A stretch of 64,000 bases of DNA from Bifidobacterium tissieri (GTDB taxonomy: Bacteria; Actinomycetota; Actinomycetes; Actinomycetales; Bifidobacteriaceae), in assembly GCF_002259645.1 (NCBI RefSeq), contig NZ_MWWV01000009.1, positions 124,001 to 188,000 on the forward strand. Direction: 5' to 3'. The first letter of the stretch is position 1. Every line of letters begins with the position of its first letter. A program made the position numbers and the translations under genes. The notes beneath the pieces are model-generated. The model had not been told where the DNA came from. It was given only the letters and a program-made list of their open reading frames with translations, and ran no database searches. Shown here piece by piece: positions 61,531 to 64,000 of the stretch.

Positions 61531-62931
61531 TCAGGCCTCCTCCTTGGCGGCCATCTCCTTGAGCTGAGCCGGGGTGTACTTGTCACGCTTGAACTCGGTG
61601 ATGAAGTACAGTCCCACGATGGCAAGCTCAATGGCCGGCAGGATGAAGGAGAACTGCATGGTGGTGGCGTCGGACAGGGCACCCTGCAGGGTGGGCAGGA
61701 ACGCGCCACCAACCAGGGCCATCACGATGATCGCACCGGCGGTTTCGGTGTGACGACGATCCTCGACGGTCTTCAGCGTACGGGAGTAGATGGTCGGCCA
61801 GCCCGGTCCGAGGAAGAAGCTCACGGCCACGGCGAACCACACGGCGGTCATGCCGGGCAGGAACGCGGTGCCGAGCAGCACGATCGCGCCGCCGATCATG
61901 AACATGGCGAGCACTCGGGTCTCACGGAACTTGGAGAGCAGGTAGCTGGCGCCAAGACGTCCGACGAAGAACACGATGTAGCTGATGATCATGAAGTTCG
62001 CGGCGTCACGGTCGGTCATGGACGCACCGCCCTGGTTCAGCGCCAGACGGATGGTGAAGGACCAGATGCCGGTCTGCGCACCGGCGTAGATGAACTGGGT
62101 GCCGATGCCCTTCCAGAAACGACCGTTGTGGAACAGGTAGGTCATGGTCTCGCCGAGGGTGGCCTTGGCGACGGTGCCTTCCTTGGTGGCGGGGCGGCAC
62201 TTCGGGAACTTGGTGAGCGCGAACAGCACGATCAGCACGGCGAGCACGATCAGCAGGTACTTGTACGGCTCCAGCGTGCGGCCCAGCTGCTCGGCACCGT
62301 AGGCCTTGGCGGCGTCAGGGGCCATCTTGGCCATTTCGGCGTGCAGGTTGGAGTCCTGGAACACGAGGTACTTGCCGAGCAGGATGCCGGTGATCAGACC
62401 GAGGGCGTTCATGGTCTGCGCCACGTTGAGTCGCACAGTGCCAAGACGCTTCGGGCCCATCAGGGTGGCGTAGGTGTCGGCGGAGGTCTCGAGGAAGCTC
62501 AGACCGATGGCCTCGACGAAGATGGCGAACAGGAACACCTCGTAGGTGACCAGTCGGGACGCCGGGAAGAAGATGAAGCAGCCGACCGCGAACAACGACA
62601 GACCGGCGATGATGCCCAGCTTGTAGCTGGTCTTCTTGATGAACAGCGAGGCGGGGATGGCAATGAGGAAGTAGCCGCCGTAGAACGCGCTCTGCACGAA
62701 TGCGGTGGCGAGATCACTCAGCGAAAACACTGCCTTGAACTGGGTGATGAGTACGTCGTTGAGGCTGGACGCGACGGCCCAGATGCCGAACAGGACTGCG
62801 GTCATTGCGAACTGCAGTACGGGGGTGCGATCGAGGTATCCGTCGGAGAACTCGATCCACGGGGTCTTCTTGCCGCCGTCCTTGGCGACCTGACCGGCTT
62901 CGGCGCCGGTGATTTCGGTTGCTTGTGCCAT
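61531..62931 (-). CDS. fucP: FucP-family sugar:proton symporter (MFS)
   Basis: This 466-residue transporter has about 12 helices. FAMTAVLFGIWAVASSLNDVLITQFKAVF in helix 1 and AFVQSAFYGGYFLIAIPASL in helix 2 match FucP; Glu in GLSFLETSADTYATLMG and Asn in LNVAQTMNALGLITG stand where the sugar-binding residues are. It would carry L-fucose or a related sugar with a proton. The start at 62931 (MAQATEIT) follows AAGGA. The VOC gene lies upstream on the same strand, 436 bp away. Confidence 0.9.
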   Translation of the reverse strand: MAQATEITGAEAGQVAKDGGKKTPWIEFSDGYLDRTPVLQFAMTAVLFGIWAVASSLNDVLITQFKAVFSLSDLATAFVQSAFYGGYFLIAIPASLFIKKTSYKLGIIAGLSLFAVGCFIFFPASRLVTYEVFLFAIFVEAIGLSFLETSADTYATLMGPKRLGTVRLNVAQTMNALGLITGILLGKYLVFQDSNLHAEMAKMAPDAAKAYGAEQLGRTLEPYKYLLIVLAVLIVLFALTKFPKCRPATKEGTVAKATLGETMTYLFHNGRFWKGIGTQFIYAGAQTGIWSFTIRLALNQGGASMTDRDAANFMIISYIVFFVGRLGASYLLSKFRETRVLAMFMIGGAIVLLGTAFLPGMTAVWFAVAVSFFLGPGWPTIYSRTLKTVEDRRHTETAGAIIVMALVGGAFLPTLQGALSDATTMQFSFILPAIELAIVGLYFITEFKRDKYTPAQLKEMAAKEEA

Positions 62932-63367
62932 GATTCCTTCTTCTGGAAACCGTGTGCAACCGTTCGCGCGCAAAGACGGGTCCGTGCCCGAAAGACGGCA
63001 GTGCCATCAAACCGGATTCGTTGGCCCAACCCCTGCAAACACAGGCGGTTACACGAGTGAATATTCGACGAGTCCGCGTCGCTTCAGCACGACGCATTGC
63101 CACGACATCCTTGGCGTGCAGTCCGCGAATGCATGCATCGCATTCGTGGCCGCCGTGCCGGCATCGCGATCGGACCCGTTGGATTCGCCGTAACCCGCCG
63201 AAGCTAAGGCCAACGAAGGAAAAGGGTGAAATGTTCAGTTATGACTGTTCAGTTATGGAGTTCAATTTTGCGGTATTGAGTTATGTATTGTCGATTGGTG
63301 ATCGGTTCCGCTCGACGACGAGCCCGCGTTCCGGGTGCCGAACCGCGACCCCGGAAGTCACCGATTC
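62932..63367 (-). promoter_or_regulatory. fucP upstream region with tandem 14-bp boxes
   Basis: 436 bp without a gene. TGTTCAGTTATG occurs twice in tandem (63232-63245 and 63246-63259; 14-bp period), and GAGTTATG follows at about 63274. These AT-rich boxes just below the VOC stop are candidate sites for a fucP activator or repressor. The part nearer fucP shows nothing distinct. Confidence 0.45.
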
Positions 63368-63757
63368 CTACAGAATCTGGCAGTACTCGATGGTCTCGTG
63401 GTTGGGGCCGAGCACGTTGAAGTAGCGGATGCCGTTCTCGTGGAAGGTGTCGATGTGTTGGACCGATCCCTCGACCAGATCGAGCCCCAGCTCCACGGCC
63501 TGCTCGAACGCCTTGTCGATGTCGGTGACGTCGAGTGCGAAGTGGTTGATCGCGCCGGTGACGCCGGCCGGTTCGGCCATGGTCCACACCTCGAGGGTGA
63601 GGTTGTTCAGATGCAGGAAGGTGCAACGGTCATCGCCATTCGGGTAGATGCCCTCGCACTCGAAGCCGAGCTTTTCGTAGTAGGCGATGGTGCCTTCAAG
63701 ATCGTTGGTGGGGATACCGACGTGGCCGACACCGGTCACATAGTCGCGGATGCTCAT
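63368..63757 (-). CDS. VOC-superfamily (glyoxalase-like) protein
   Basis: The 129-residue protein has the paired beta-alpha-beta-beta-beta modules of the VOC fold: GVGHVGIPTNDLEGTIAYYEKLGFE in the first, INHFALDVTDIDKAFEQAVELG in the second, ending GPNHETIEYCQIL. His and Glu residues for a metal are in place (GHVGIP, LEVW, NHFAL, IEYC). It may be a lactoylglutathione lyase-like or sugar-pathway enzyme; beside fucP, a role in handling lactaldehyde or related carbonyls is possible but unproven. AAAGGAG precedes the ATG. Confidence 0.9.
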   Translation of the reverse strand: MSIRDYVTGVGHVGIPTNDLEGTIAYYEKLGFECEGIYPNGDDRCTFLHLNNLTLEVWTMAEPAGVTGAINHFALDVTDIDKAFEQAVELGLDLVEGSVQHIDTFHENGIRYFNVLGPNHETIEYCQIL

Positions 63758-64000
63758 CGCATAGCTCCTTTGCCATTAAGCATGTTGGTGTTTGCAAGAT
63801 TCAATATACGTTAATGTCGTTAATTGATCAACTCAAGAAACTATATGAGAGCGCACACATTACCGATCGGTCATTACAACGATTGCCGTCAATCGTTGTA
63901 CGACTTGGGTTTGATCGATCTAACAGATCATTTCAAAATTTTTGGATCCCAAGTCGCACAACGCTTCCATCGGCGTGTCGCGCAACACATCACAGGTGGA
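63758..64000 (-). promoter_or_regulatory. Promoter and operators of VOC gene
   Basis: On the minus strand, TTGATC (63826-63831), a 17-bp spacer and TATATT (63803-63808) form a good promoter. Upstream lies a 24-bp palindrome ACAACGATTG-CCGT-CAATCGTTGT (63876-63899), and then CGACTTGGG (63901-63909) faces CCCAAGTCG (63948-63956). These suggest one or two regulators. Confidence 0.65.

Overview
The window is high-GC DNA of a Bifidobacterium-type actinobacterium. This is inferred from gene content and order: pdxS/pdxT beside a ClC channel and twin crcB genes, purA, a GH42 beta-galactosidase with a LacI regulator, one MsmK-type sugar ABC ATPase, FucP, an MsrA-MsrB fusion, a FprA-type ferredoxin reductase, and GTG starts with AAGGAG-type ribosome sites. 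The species cannot be named from sequence alone. A perfect 16-bp parS (ParB) site, with a one-mismatch copy about 330 bp away, suggests the origin-proximal part of the chromosome.

Layout. 1-7 kb: the start of a GH13 alpha-glucosidase (cut by the window edge), a threonine/serine/asparagine-rich membrane protein with a probable 3' frameshift, a TauE-like permease, an aldehyde dehydrogenase and a LacI regulator. 7-12 kb: GH42 beta-galactosidase behind paired operators, a repeat-rich gap, and the PLP synthase genes. 12-15 kb: ClC channel and two coupled CrcB/Fluc genes. 15.6-25.4 kb: purA, a wall polysaccharide deacetylase, an inositol-phosphatase-like enzyme, a lipoprotein cutinase, tRNA-Gly(CCC), HtpX, a LysR regulator and ferredoxin-NADP reductase. 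26-28.5 kb: asparagine-type permease plus asparaginase, flanked on both sides by unusual periodic hairpin arrays. 29-36.7 kb: metal P-type ATPase, HtrA-like protease, Tgt and a nitroreductase.

36.8-42.4 kb is a 5.5-kb integrated element in the 3' end of tRNA-Leu(CAG). It is bounded by identical 30-bp att repeats and carries mobC behind an oriT-like region, a tyrosine integrase translationally coupled to an AAA ATPase, an excisionase-like HTH protein and an apparently leaderless repressor. No relaxase is present, so it looks like a mobilisable element that depends on a helper.

42.4-64 kb: a repeat-dense gap, Kup potassium transporter, MsrAB, FMN reductase, a YtrA-type GntR regulator with a perfect operator, dCTP deaminase, a second LacI regulator, a Ca-type P-ATPase, an SDR, RlmB, a DUF4032 kinase-like protein, MsmK, a cupin plus CMD pair behind a cluster of palindromes, FucP and a VOC protein.

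The most unusual content is intergenic: (i) three arrays of about 36-38 bp hairpin units in 51-52 bp register; (ii) an 82-bp two-palindrome element present twice with identical internal spacing; (iii) a mirror-symmetric element of four 20-mers centred on TTGGAATTCCAA. Coordinates and motifs were read by eye; no database search was run.
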